Counted from the stretch's first letter, positions 1-7,769 are shown. The stretch is 8,800 nucleotides of DNA from Lachnospiraceae bacterium (GCA_009774395.1 VSNQ01000161.1:1-8800), one strand, 5' to 3'. Translations and numbers: made by a program. Notes: generated from the sequence alone by a model not told the origin.

Positions 1-62
1 GTATTTAATCAGAATTATTACAAATATATATCAAAATTTATAGCCAATTTATAATTAATCTT

Positions 63-752
63 TTAATTCCACAAATTCCCACATTCAATAGCATCACTGT
101 AGTTATGAATTTCCTGAATTATCTCCCCATAAGGTCTATTCTTTCCAAATAGAAGCGTTGTGCCAAGTACAAATCCATCAATTCCTTTAGGGGCAAATTT
201 TAATATCTTATCAGCACTGCACGCTCCGTCCCAGTATGCTTTAAATCCCATTTCTTCCTTTAAAAGCAACAATTTGTCTATCTTTTTTCCAACATAAGGC
301 ATATACATCTGTCCTGCATTGCCAGGATTTACAGTCATTACAAGCACTTTTCTAACAATACGAAGCATTTCATACACCGTTTCAATACTTGTGCCCGGAT
401 TGATTGCAATGCCTGGTACCATGCCGGCGTTAATAATTTTCTGCAAAGTTGTTGATGGATGGTATTCTGCTTCGGGATGGATGTAAACGGTATCACCTCT
501 TCGAAGATTATTTAAAAAAATCTCCACACGGTTATTAGGATGCTCTATCATTAAATGTACATCAAGTGGCTTTTTCGTCGCTCCTGCTATATATTTCATA
601 TCGTTTAGGGACATCGCAAAATTTGGTACAAATCTGCCATCCATGATGTCAATGTGGAACGAGTCAATGCCTCCCTCGTCCAGTTCCTGAACCTCCCTTT
701 CAAGATTCCCGTAGTTTGCGCACATCAATGATGCAGTAAGTTCAAAGTTCAT
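63..752 (-). CDS. Ribulose-phosphate 3-epimerase family protein (AlsE-like subgroup)
   Basis: A 229-residue TIM-barrel sugar-phosphate epimerase, near the usual family length of 220-230. It is expected in the cytoplasm, inverting C3 of a ketose 5- or 6-phosphate. Visible family motifs are ASLMCANYGNL at 7-17, FHIDIMDG at 32-39 (metal ligands His33 and Asp35; Asp38 is part of the same conserved block), LDVHLMI at 63-69 (His66), the phosphate-loop segment VMTVNPGNAGQ at 138-148, and WDGACS at 174-179 with the catalytic Asp175. LGTTLLF at 196-202 is the last phosphate-binding strand. SLMC near the start and DGACS instead of VDGG look closer to D-allulose-6-phosphate 3-epimerase (AlsE) than to housekeeping Rpe. 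A longer TTG-started reading (from 779) exists, but the ATG at 752 follows GGGAGAGG at 759-766 with 6 nt spacing, so I use it. It lies 29 bp after the alditol-phosphate transferase gene, so a role in making a glycan precursor is likely. The exact substrate is not known. Confidence 0.88.
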   Translation of the reverse strand: MNFELTASLMCANYGNLEREVQELDEGGIDSFHIDIMDGRFVPNFAMSLNDMKYIAGATKKPLDVHLMIEHPNNRVEIFLNNLRRGDTVYIHPEAEYHPSTTLQKIINAGMVPGIAINPGTSIETVYEMLRIVRKVLVMTVNPGNAGQMYMPYVGKKIDKLLLLKEEMGFKAYWDGACSADKILKFAPKGIDGFVLGTTLLFGKNRPYGEIIQEIHNYSDAIECGNLWN

Positions 753-758
753 AAGTTT

Positions 759-766
759 CCTCTCCC
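759..766 (-). promoter_or_regulatory. Shine-Dalgarno site fixing the epimerase start
   Basis: GGGAGAGG on the minus strand lies 6 nt before the ATG at 752. It favours this start over the upstream TTG at 779, which would put this site inside the coding sequence. Confidence 0.7.
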
Positions 767-781
767 ATAATAAATTCAAAT

Positions 782-2323
782 CTATATCCGTAATGCGTCC
801 ACAATTCTTTTGCAGCTTCTGCCATCGTGATATTTATGCATTATGGAGAGCAGCTTTCTGCGTTTTTCTCCTGTCATATCTGCCCCACTACCGACCTCCA
901 CCACAAAATGGCATATATCCCCAAAACATGCAAGTTCTCTCCCTGGAAGCCAATCCCTTATGTTATCAAACACAAATCCCCTATTCTGCCCATATTCCTC
1001 TACATCATCCAATGTAAACGCAATCGGTCTATCCAGAAGCATGTAGTCAACTGCTGCAGAAGAATAGTCACTGATCAGTGCATCTGCATGTCCTAAAAGT
1101 TGATTAATTTGTATGTCTTTTTCCGTAAGTTGCCCATTATCCAATATGACAATATTCCCCATATCCATATCTATCCTGCCTATTTTCTTTTTATCCTGAA
1201 AAGGATGCAACTTTACCACAAGTACTATATCAAGACTTCTTAAAAGTGCATTAAGTCGTTCCAACATTTCATATGTATAAACAACTGGAAGTCCTGTCTG
1301 ACTGTCTGGTTCATATTCATTCAAATTTCTAAGCTGTTCCTTAGCCGTACGGAAAGTCGGCAGCCAAAAGATATATTTTCCTGCTTTAGGAACAAGTAGC
1401 CTTTCCCACCATTTTGTTAATGGATGAAACAACCAGTTCTGCTTTGCATATCCCGTGACAAGCATTTGGTCTTCACTGAGCCCATAGATATCTTGATGTA
1501 TTTTGGAATATATGTCGCTAATCACCGTGGTATACTCATACCGTTTCTCACAACGCACAAAATTCACCCTTGTCTTAAAACCGCATCCATGCCAAAGCTG
1601 CACACGTATCTGGTCTTTCCGACAATTCCTCGCAAATCCGTACGCATCCGTGAAAAATATGTACTTTGCAAGACAGAGCACATAATAGTAACTGTCCCGC
1701 TCCTCTTTATTTGTTGAAACCGACCAGTCAAATGACAGGAATTCCACATTTTTAATACAATGATATCTTTTAAATCCTTCTGGATTCTTTACCAACCATA
1801 CAAGCCTATATTTTTCATTGTACCTGTTTTCAAGCATATACTCAAAAAGTGCCCTCGCATTATCCGCAAAGTCCATACCTTCGACATAAGCAGACGTGTG
1901 GGGACCACTACGGAAAATAATAATATTCTCCAAAGACATATCCTTATACTGTTCCCTGTATCCCAATTCATACTCTGTTTCTTTGTTTGCAAAATAGTAA
2001 ACTGTATCAACTGATGTTTTCATGTGGAGTATATTACATATCTTTTCATATGCCTCCACGAAATAATCACTTATGATCAGGATGACATTTTTATCAAAAT
2101 CAATTTTCTTTAGATTGTCAGTTTCCACAACTGCAAGACTTCTGCCCATAAATTCAAATTTTCCCTGATTACGTATGTTATCATCAATTATTTTTCTGAT
2201 ATTATTTTGTACTGGAAACGCTGCACACAACTCCCTTAAATATATTTCTGATTTTTCATAACAAACAATTCCTTTATCCGAAATATCTTTAAAAGTCGAT
2301 GCATTCAACAATTTCAGCTGCAT
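782..2323 (-). CDS. CDP-glycerol:poly(glycerophosphate) glycerophosphotransferase family (TagB/TagF-like) alditol-phosphate transferase
   Basis: A 513-residue GT-B-type transferase. The family moves glycerol-phosphate or ribitol-phosphate from its CDP derivative onto a glycan or teichoic acid chain at the cytoplasmic face of the membrane. The C-terminal two thirds (about 160-513) carries the family hallmarks: VQLWHGCGFK at 241-250 (catalytic-type His245), VVKLHPF at 369-375 (His373), ISDYSSAAVDY at 417-427 and the following DRPIAFTLDDVEEY at 431-444, which bind the CDP-alditol phosphates. Residues 1-130 are not part of the standard transferase fold and resemble the Rossmann-like module of the neighbouring genes, with IVCYEKSE at 19-26 and IIDDN at 45-49; the usual glycine turn is missing here. 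A GTG start at 2332 is possible, but the ATG at 2323 has GGGTGG 5 nt upstream. The start overlaps the end of the GT2 gene by 10 bp, which suggests translational coupling. Glycerol versus ribitol cannot be decided from sequence alone. Confidence 0.9.
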   Translation of the reverse strand: MQLKLLNASTFKDISDKGIVCYEKSEIYLRELCAAFPVQNNIRKIIDDNIRNQGKFEFMGRSLAVVETDNLKKIDFDKNVILIISDYFVEAYEKICNILHMKTSVDTVYYFANKETEYELGYREQYKDMSLENIIIFRSGPHTSAYVEGMDFADNARALFEYMLENRYNEKYRLVWLVKNPEGFKRYHCIKNVEFLSFDWSVSTNKEERDSYYYVLCLAKYIFFTDAYGFARNCRKDQIRVQLWHGCGFKTRVNFVRCEKRYEYTTVISDIYSKIHQDIYGLSEDQMLVTGYAKQNWLFHPLTKWWERLLVPKAGKYIFWLPTFRTAKEQLRNLNEYEPDSQTGLPVVYTYEMLERLNALLRSLDIVLVVKLHPFQDKKKIGRIDMDMGNIVILDNGQLTEKDIQINQLLGHADALISDYSSAAVDYMLLDRPIAFTLDDVEEYGQNRGFVFDNIRDWLPGRELACFGDICHFVVEVGSGADMTGEKRRKLLSIMHKYHDGRSCKRIVDALRI

Positions 2324-3510
2324 CTCAGCCACCCGTTACTTTCTGCATACTCCCAATAAATCTCTTTCTGTTCATACCAACGGATCTTTTCATCTGGAAT
2401 GCCTTCATAGGTCAAACCTTCCCTTATCTCCATAGCTTTTTTGGGATTTTTAACAGTGATTAAAATAAGATCATAATCTTCCCCCAAAAGCATCCCCAAT
2501 GCGCCAACTTGTACATTTTCTATATATTGTGTGTCTACACATCCAACCAGCACCAAATCATCACGCATTTCAATCTGACGTCTATATGCATCTCCAAGTT
2601 CCCCACCACCATAAAGCACAATCTTTGCATCAGCAGGAATATCATCAAGATAATATGGATTTATCCAAAATAAATTACGATTCTGAAAACCAAGCCTTGA
2701 ATTAATCCCCTTATATAACAATTCTGTAATATATAATTCAGCTTGCATACGCATAACAGGTGTAAAGCAAGGATGTTGATACAACTTTATAAAATGCTTA
2801 TATACCTCATTTACACTGATCAGATAGTCATCATTGCACTTATGAACCATAGAAAAAGGATGTGAGATATAATGGTAGAACGCTCTTTTTAGCACATATA
2901 CCCTGCTACAACTTAAAACATAAGAGAGGACACACATTTTATCCTCTGAGAATGTCAGTTTATCTGATACCCCTTCTTGCACCGTCTTTAGCAACTCTGT
3001 ACAGAACAACTTACAACACAACGATCCCCTCAGCCCAACATTCTTTGTCTGTAAATTGTATATGGCATTTTCCCGCAAATACCTCATATTAGCCTCATCA
3101 TATAATCCTTCCGTTACGTCGTCAAAATGCGTTGTTATATAATTGCCCTCAAATAAATAACCACTTGTTACCATATCTACATGATTGTTATGCGCGCATC
3201 CATACAGCTTTTCATACATATCTGGTTCGATCCAGTCATCACTGTCCACATATCCAATGTATTCTCCTTCTGCCGCAATTACGCCTACCTTCCTTGCAGA
3301 AACAAGCCCCCCGTTTTGTTTGTATATCACTTTGATTCTGTCATCCCTGTCTGCATATTCCTCTAAAATGCGGGCACTTTCATCCGTAGAGCCATCATCC
3401 ACGCAAATGATCTCAATATTTCCTAATGTCTGCATTATCACACTGTCCAAACAGCGCCTTAAATATTTTCCCGTATTGTATACCGGAATAATCACTGATA
3501 CTTTTACCAT
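2314..3510 (-). CDS. GT2 family glycosyltransferase with C-terminal Rossmann-like module
   Basis: A 398-residue inverting GT-A glycosyltransferase that would add one sugar from a nucleotide-sugar donor during glycan assembly on the cytoplasmic face. The N-terminal domain is textbook GT2: VSVIIPVYNTGKYLRRCLDS at 4-23, VDDGSTDES at 37-45, NGGLVSARKVG at 66-76, and the metal-binding DSDDW at 89-93. SED at 188-190 fits the usual catalytic-base region. There is no membrane helix. Residues about 293-392 form a separate domain that starts with AKIVLYGGGELG (295-306), continues with VGCVDTQ (322-328) and YDLILITVKN (346-355), and resembles the module found in its neighbours. The ATG at 3510 is preceded by AAAGGG with 6 nt spacing. 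Its 3' end overlaps the next gene by 10 bp; the 68 bp gap upstream (3511-3578) holds only the ribosome binding site. Donor and acceptor are unknown. Confidence 0.93.
   Translation of the reverse strand: MVKVSVIIPVYNTGKYLRRCLDSVIMQTLGNIEIICVDDGSTDESARILEEYADRDDRIKVIYKQNGGLVSARKVGVIAAEGEYIGYVDSDDWIEPDMYEKLYGCAHNNHVDMVTSGYLFEGNYITTHFDDVTEGLYDEANMRYLRENAIYNLQTKNVGLRGSLCCKLFCTELLKTVQEGVSDKLTFSEDKMCVLSYVLSCSRVYVLKRAFYHYISHPFSMVHKCNDDYLISVNEVYKHFIKLYQHPCFTPVMRMQAELYITELLYKGINSRLGFQNRNLFWINPYYLDDIPADAKIVLYGGGELGDAYRRQIEMRDDLVLVGCVDTQYIENVQVGALGMLLGEDYDLILITVKNPKKAMEIREGLTYEGIPDEKIRWYEQKEIYWEYAESNGWLRCS
2329..2334 (-). promoter_or_regulatory. Shine-Dalgarno-like site for the alditol-phosphate transferase
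   Basis: GGGTGG on the minus strand sits 5 nt before the ATG at 2323, inside the last codons of the GT2 gene. It includes the alternative GTG start at 2332, which has no comparable site upstream. Confidence 0.45.
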
Positions 3511-3578
3511 GTGTTTCCCTTTTCAGAATACTTTTTATCTGTTACTGACCTTTTCTACAAAAACTTTATCATTACATA

Positions 3579-4976
3579 CTATTCCAAGATATTTATATGT
3601 TCATATTGATTTTTATTTAAAACAATTGCTGCCCTTACTGTTCCTGAATTTGTACCAACAATCGCATCACATCTTGAAAGCAGTTCCAAAACAGTTATAT
3701 ATTCCATACCTTTTTTGAACTCATCATTCTCCCTATCAAAATGTATAGAATATAGCCATCTGCGTTCAGACGCTGGATATCTTTGTTGTTCTACCCAAAA
3801 AACCTTATTTCCAAATTCTTTTTTAAATGCTACAACCGCCTCTTCTACTTCTGTTGCCAAAAAAATGTATCCATACCCTATCTTTTCATTATAATGTCTT
3901 ATATAAGATATATACTCTGTTAGTTTCCATGGTGTTGTATGACTATACACCACATTATAGTCAGTTCCCCTATATACAACACCTAACACCTTTTCTTTTT
4001 CAGGGAAAAGAACCTTATATGCCCGCTCCAACAATTGCACCACATTCTTCCTGTAATCAATATCACCAGCATCCATCAGACAATCAATATGCGTATTGAT
4101 ACCGCTTAAAATTATATTTCGGGAACAATATACCTCACTAATGTCAAACCTGCTGACCTGTTCAAAAAAGTCTTCCCATGCATTATGGACGCCTACTAAG
4201 CCTTCCGGAAGATACTGGTTCTTAATACTTTGCATATCAACAATCGGAATCATATGATGATTTCGTGCATAGGTGATTCCCCCTAAAACTCTTAAAAGTA
4301 TATTTCCCCATCCTTGCATGGGATCCAACGCTCCTATTATAAAAAAGTTTTTATTTCCGTTTTGCGATCCCCCTTTTATCCGTCGGTCACATTGCAGATA
4401 ATATCTCCACTCTCCAATCCCTAATATATGTTCATCTTCTATATCCATTTTTTCATGAATATCTATACGCAGTTTTTCTTCATACGTTAATGTTCCATGT
4501 TGGTCAAGCAACCTTGGAGGACATAGGAAAACTACATCAAAATCTGTTACACTGCCCAATCCACCTGTTTTTACATATTGTACTGTCTTAAATGTAAACT
4601 GTGCTCTGTATTCGACCAAGTCAAAACGCATTCCATCTCCATAAAATAGAACACGTTTATCTTCCCAATAACCAGTATTAACAAACAGTTCAAAAAACTG
4701 GTCACTAGAAATAACAATTCTATCATTCTCAATCTCTTTCCCTATCTGCTTCCATATTTCTTTTGTGTAGGTATTCATAATTACAATATAATCGAACTCA
4801 TAATCATCTACCTTTTCATAAGATATGACATTATATCCATAAAACCTTTTTTTCTGTTTCGCTTCATCATTATCAATAAATGCCATAATCTCCACATAAT
4901 CGCACATACGTTTATGATATTTATTAATATATTGCTTTGCTGTTGCTCCTGTTCCCCACATAATAACTTTAATCAT
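3579..4976 (-). CDS. Putative fucosyltransferase-like GT-B glycosyltransferase with tandem N-terminal Rossmann-like modules
   Basis: A 465-residue protein. The C-terminal half (about 210-465) looks like the alpha-fucosyltransferase/O-fucosyltransferase-like superfamily (GT11, GT23 and NodZ relatives): DPMQGWGNILLRVLGGITYA at 218-237 recalls the N-terminal Gly-Gln/Asn loop that holds the acceptor side, VVYRGTDY at 333-340 matches the GDP-sugar-binding HxRxxD-type loop (Arg336), and CDAIVGTNSGTVRAAI at 436-451 matches the conserved Ser/Thr-Gly donor motif. The exact sugar is not certain. Residues 1-100 carry the recurrent module: KVIMWGTGATA at 3-13, MAFIDND at 31-37 and FDYIVIMN at 61-68. A second, weaker copy appears at 107-157 (KRVLFYGDGMRFD, then FDVVFLCPP). 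A longer reading from 5048 exists, but the ATG at 4976 has GGAAAGG 7 nt upstream and begins exactly at the module. This start overlaps the end of the GT32 gene by 8 bp. Confidence 0.75.
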   Translation of the reverse strand: MIKVIMWGTGATAKQYINKYHKRMCDYVEIMAFIDNDEAKQKKRFYGYNVISYEKVDDYEFDYIVIMNTYTKEIWKQIGKEIENDRIVISSDQFFELFVNTGYWEDKRVLFYGDGMRFDLVEYRAQFTFKTVQYVKTGGLGSVTDFDVVFLCPPRLLDQHGTLTYEEKLRIDIHEKMDIEDEHILGIGEWRYYLQCDRRIKGGSQNGNKNFFIIGALDPMQGWGNILLRVLGGITYARNHHMIPIVDMQSIKNQYLPEGLVGVHNAWEDFFEQVSRFDISEVYCSRNIILSGINTHIDCLMDAGDIDYRKNVVQLLERAYKVLFPEKEKVLGVVYRGTDYNVVYSHTTPWKLTEYISYIRHYNEKIGYGYIFLATEVEEAVVAFKKEFGNKVFWVEQQRYPASERRWLYSIHFDRENDEFKKGMEYITVLELLSRCDAIVGTNSGTVRAAIVLNKNQYEHINILE

Positions 4977-6060
4977 GAAAATACCTTTCCCTGACCCATT
5001 CAATATCCTGTTCCGTCTTATTTCTTTTAGCCTGCTGCCGTTCCCCAAACCACGATGCAGAATACCAATGTATCGAATATGTATTGGTCGTTATCCTCCC
5101 CATTCCTCTATAAAGACCAAAGGGTGCAAAACATTCCTTCGGGTAAACGGCAACCCCGTCAATCTGCTGAAACCTATTGTTTATGGAAAAACCAAACTTT
5201 CGCATGATATTCGTCTGGTAAGTCGGGCATGTAATTTCATTATAGCTTCCATCTTTATTTTGAAATGGAATATCATTATATATTTTCAGAAGTTCTTTTA
5301 AGATTGGGTGTTCTTTTACTGCACCTATTGCCAATCCCCAGGCTACCCAATTCATATTTTCGAAGCCACAAAATAACTTCCACCGCAATAACTCGTCCAA
5401 AGACCTAATCACTTCCACATCAGTATCTAAATAAATCCCACCATGCTGTTTAAGGATGTCAACCCGTGCATAGTCCGAAACAAACACCCACTTATTTGCT
5501 TCATATGCCTGTTTGGAATATTCACTGCTATTTAAATCATAATTTGACTCATCCCATCGAATAATCTCATAGTCTGGGCAAAACTTATGCCAACTTTCAA
5601 TATTTCTTTTATACGCGTCTGGTATTTCCTCCTTACCAAACCAGCAATAATGTAATCTTTTCGGTATCAGCGCCTCACCCTGTACCATCGGCGGTATGAT
5701 CGTTTCCTCTGTATATTCCCTAATAAAAAGGAAAATACAGCATTCTAAATCCTGCAATACACTTATATTCTCCATTTGTCGTATTACTTGTGCAAATGAC
5801 ATGCATGTAATAAGCATTATCACTTCATCCATTCTGCCCTTATACATGTCAATAAATCCGCTAAGGGATATGATTGACAGTTTCCTGCCTTGTATGTCCA
5901 CATCACTTTCGTATTTGTGATTATCAACAATCTTATATATATTTATATATGGCATGGCATTCACAAATTCCTGTAATTGTTTTCCTGCCCCAAAACATAC
6001 TACTTCTTTTGTCTGACATCTCTGTGCAAATTCTGTCATACCGCAATCAATCAGCTTCAT
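4969..6060 (-). CDS. GT32-type glycosyltransferase (DXD sugar-binding, OCH1/capsular family) with N-terminal Rossmann-like module
   Basis: A 363-residue retaining-type GT-A enzyme. The catalytic domain (about 131-345) opens with IPKRLHYCWFG at 132-142, the hallmark start of the family, followed by WHKFCPDYEIIRWDESN at 157-173, WVFVSDYARVDILKQHGGIY at 191-210 and the metal/nucleotide-sugar-binding LDTD at 211-214. The closing SIHWYSASW at 329-337 is also family-typical. It would transfer a hexose (mannose, galactose or similar) in the cytoplasm. Residues 1-115 are an additional domain: EVVCFGAGKQLQEF at 19-32, YKIVDNH at 42-48, then a strand IMLITCMS at 81-88, the same pattern as in the neighbouring proteins. 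The ATG at 6060 follows AAGGA with 8 nt spacing. There are 31 bp between it and the GT4 gene upstream, and its end overlaps the next gene by 8 bp. No signal peptide or membrane helix is seen. Confidence 0.92.
   Translation of the reverse strand: MKLIDCGMTEFAQRCQTKEVVCFGAGKQLQEFVNAMPYINIYKIVDNHKYESDVDIQGRKLSIISLSGFIDMYKGRMDEVIMLITCMSFAQVIRQMENISVLQDLECCIFLFIREYTEETIIPPMVQGEALIPKRLHYCWFGKEEIPDAYKRNIESWHKFCPDYEIIRWDESNYDLNSSEYSKQAYEANKWVFVSDYARVDILKQHGGIYLDTDVEVIRSLDELLRWKLFCGFENMNWVAWGLAIGAVKEHPILKELLKIYNDIPFQNKDGSYNEITCPTYQTNIMRKFGFSINNRFQQIDGVAVYPKECFAPFGLYRGMGRITTNTYSIHWYSASWFGERQQAKRNKTEQDIEWVRERYFHD
4984..4990 (-). promoter_or_regulatory. Shine-Dalgarno site fixing the fucosyltransferase-like start
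   Basis: GGAAAGG on the minus strand lies 7 nt before the ATG at 4976 and within the last codons of the GT32 gene. It argues against the longer reading that begins at 5048. Confidence 0.65.
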
Positions 6061-6091
6061 ATACTTATTCCTTCATTTGTTACCAATCCTA

Positions 6092-7489
6092 TTATCTTCC
6101 TATATCTTTCAATGCATTTTTCAAATTCGCTCCAAATACATCCATGTTAAAATATTTTTCATACGTGTTCCTTGCATGTATCCTAATTTTCTCAAGTTCA
6201 TCCTTATTATTCATAATCCATTCTATTTTTTCCTTTAATGCATTGGCATTGTTGCAGGATATCACAAATCCATTCCTCTTATCTTTCATATATTCTGCGA
6301 TTCCGGTAGTGTCTGTCACAATGCAAATCTTCCTATACATCATAGCTTCTATGACTGTTATTGACAAAGTTTCTTCTTTAGACGCACAAACAAGAACATC
6401 GATTTCAGGAAACAGACTACCCATTTGCGCCTTAGTCAATTCTCCCCAAACTTTAACGGATTTAATATCCTCTGCTATATTCCTTATCCTTTGACAATAT
6501 TCGTTATCATACATCCTGCCAATAATCCAAAATACAAGATTCTCTCTATGACTCAGCATTGATACTGCCTGTAAAAAAATATCCTGTGCTTTTAGGCTAC
6601 ACACACTGCCGATAATAGCAAACACTATTTTCTTATCTTGGATCCTTTGTTTTTTTACATCTATCGCCTTATCAGGGATGCCCAGCGTCAATATTTTTTC
6701 ACATCTGTCAAAGCCAAACGATTTATTATAATTTCTCTGTGCTATCTTGCTTACGGCATAAATATCCAAATTTTTTTGTTGGACTATCTTTTTACAATTT
6801 GGATATTTCATCATCGCAAACGCATACATTTCCAAAGGTTCATGTATCCACCATATCGTTGGACAGATTTTGCTTATTTGGTACGCACATTCCACCATCT
6901 GGAATGTATTTACCATGACTGCGTCAAATTGTAGTATCCACTCCCTGTCAATGTCAAATACATATGGAAGGGACGGCCAAACCACAACATCAATTTTCCT
7001 TTCCATGATTTCTTTGATCAATTTTTTATCCCCTTTTGGGGCAGCTAATATCACTGATATTCCACTCTGCTCCAAAGCCAATGCTGCATATACCGCTGCA
7101 AACGTTCCACCATTGTAACCTAAATCAGTAGATATGATCAATATACTTTTTTGTGAATAATCCATTGGTGACTTTATGGAGAATAAGTTTCTTTTCCCCT
7201 GAACCGATTCAGCACAGAACTGCTCCCATGTAATGATCCTGTTCCAAACCACCCCCAGCGCAAGAAGCTGTTCACATATCGCGCAGACATGTATACTCAT
7301 AATCAAGATCTTGTCATATTCTAAATATGGTATCAAATTGGGTGAAATAATAATTATCTCGTCAATTCTTTCGTTCCACAATGACGCATTATTATCTGCA
7401 AAAGCAACAATCTCTATATCATCTAAAATGTTCAGTTTTTCTTTCTGTTCCCTATAATACGTTCCAATGCCAAACACTATAACCTTCAT
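6092..7489 (-). CDS. GT4 family glycosyltransferase with N-terminal Rossmann-like module
   Basis: A 465-residue protein, about 90-100 residues longer than a usual GT4 enzyme because of an N-terminal extension. The GT-B part (about 112-465) shows SILIISTDLGYNGGTFAAVY at 115-134 (the donor-side glycine loop), WWIHEPLEMYAF at 213-224, FAIIGSVCSLKAQDIFLQA at 290-308 (start of the C-terminal Rossmann domain), WIIGRMYD at 321-328 and the retaining-GT EX7E motif KEETLSITVIEAM at 371-383 (Glu373 and Glu381). It would add one sugar, retaining configuration, on the cytoplasmic side. Residues 1-95 carry the recurrent module: KVIVFGIGTYY at 2-12, VAFADNN at 28-34 and YDKILIMS at 58-65. It is the first gene of the tightly packed block; the ATG at 7489 has only a weak upstream purine run (GAAAG), and the 280 bp gap before it could hold its own promoter. 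The sugar donor is unknown. Confidence 0.92.
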   Translation of the reverse strand: MKVIVFGIGTYYREQKEKLNILDDIEIVAFADNNASLWNERIDEIIIISPNLIPYLEYDKILIMSIHVCAICEQLLALGVVWNRIITWEQFCAESVQGKRNLFSIKSPMDYSQKSILIISTDLGYNGGTFAAVYAALALEQSGISVILAAPKGDKKLIKEIMERKIDVVVWPSLPYVFDIDREWILQFDAVMVNTFQMVECAYQISKICPTIWWIHEPLEMYAFAMMKYPNCKKIVQQKNLDIYAVSKIAQRNYNKSFGFDRCEKILTLGIPDKAIDVKKQRIQDKKIVFAIIGSVCSLKAQDIFLQAVSMLSHRENLVFWIIGRMYDNEYCQRIRNIAEDIKSVKVWGELTKAQMGSLFPEIDVLVCASKEETLSITVIEAMMYRKICIVTDTTGIAEYMKDKRNGFVISCNNANALKEKIEWIMNNKDELEKIRIHARNTYEKYFNMDVFGANLKNALKDIGR

Positions 7490-7595
7490 ATGTTAAGTCT
7501 ACTTTCATTCTGCATATATCAATTTCCATTCTACCCGCATCTTGTGTTATGGTATATGTATTTTCTCTGCTCATTCTACAGTAAAGAACATAAAT

Positions 7596-7641
7596 AATTC
7601 TGATATAAAGTTTAACTAACATCATACTTTATATCAGAATT
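7596..7641. repeat. Perfect 16 bp inverted repeat (hairpin) with 14 nt loop
   Basis: AATTCTGATATAAAGT at 7596-7611 is the exact reverse complement of ACTTTATATCAGAATT at 7626-7641, separated by 14 nt. As RNA it would form an uninterrupted 16 bp stem. The stem has only three G-C pairs. Downstream on the minus strand the bases are T-rich but broken (ATTTATGTTCTTT), so it is not a classic Rho-independent terminator. A weak terminator for the upstream gene pair, an attenuator in the leader of the GT4 operon, a dimeric regulator site, or the remnant of a small mobile element are all possible. The repeat is certain; its role is not. Confidence 0.8.
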
Positions 7642-7724
7642 CTTCTATTTATTTAACCTATATTAATCAGTCCATTTTATTGATTTATTTGTTTACAAAA
7701 ATCTCATGGACAGAAAAAACTCTA

Positions 7725-7754
7725 AAATCTTCATATAAAGTATAATATTGTCAA
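7725..7754 (-). promoter_or_regulatory. Possible sigma-A promoter for the GT4-to-epimerase operon (weak)
   Basis: The minus strand holds an exact -35 consensus TTGACA at 7754-7749. The best hexamer at 17 nt spacing is AAGATT, which matches the -10 consensus in only three of six positions. If used, it would give a leader of over 200 nt that contains the 16 bp inverted repeat. The region is AT-rich, so a chance match is quite possible. Confidence 0.2.
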
Positions 7755-7769
7755 AGTTCATTTTTTAAT

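Larger units (their letters stand above)
7490..7769. other. Non-coding gap between the small membrane-type protein gene and the GT4 gene
   Basis: A 280 bp AT-rich stretch without a convincing gene on either strand. It holds a perfect inverted repeat (7596-7641), a third copy of its inner arm (ATATAAAGT at 7733-7741), an exact TTGACA on the minus strand (7749-7754), and three CATTCT(A/G)C copies near the GT4 start. It is the largest gap in the window and the most likely site for an internal promoter, attenuator or operator. Confidence 0.7.

Noticed and set aside
35..53. Direct repeat AATTTATA-GCC-AATTTATA after the epimerase gene
   Set aside because: An 8 bp AT-only repeat in very AT-rich non-coding DNA is easily explained by chance. 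It forms no terminator hairpin.
3185..3718. A 177-codon open frame on the plus strand
   Set aside because: It lies opposite the GT2 gene and the end of the fucosyltransferase-like gene, both with strong family motifs, and its translation is low-complexity and Ser/Leu/Tyr-rich with no motif.
5874..6494. A 206-codon plus-strand open frame with hydrophobic stretches that looks like a membrane protein
   Set aside because: It is antisense to the GT32 and GT4 genes. The hydrophobic look comes from reading AT-rich coding DNA backwards; no usable start site or family motif is present.
7693..7761. A 22-codon minus-strand open frame (ATG at 7761) in the non-coding gap
   Set aside because: It has no Shine-Dalgarno site, only an A-run before the ATG, and no recognisable motif.
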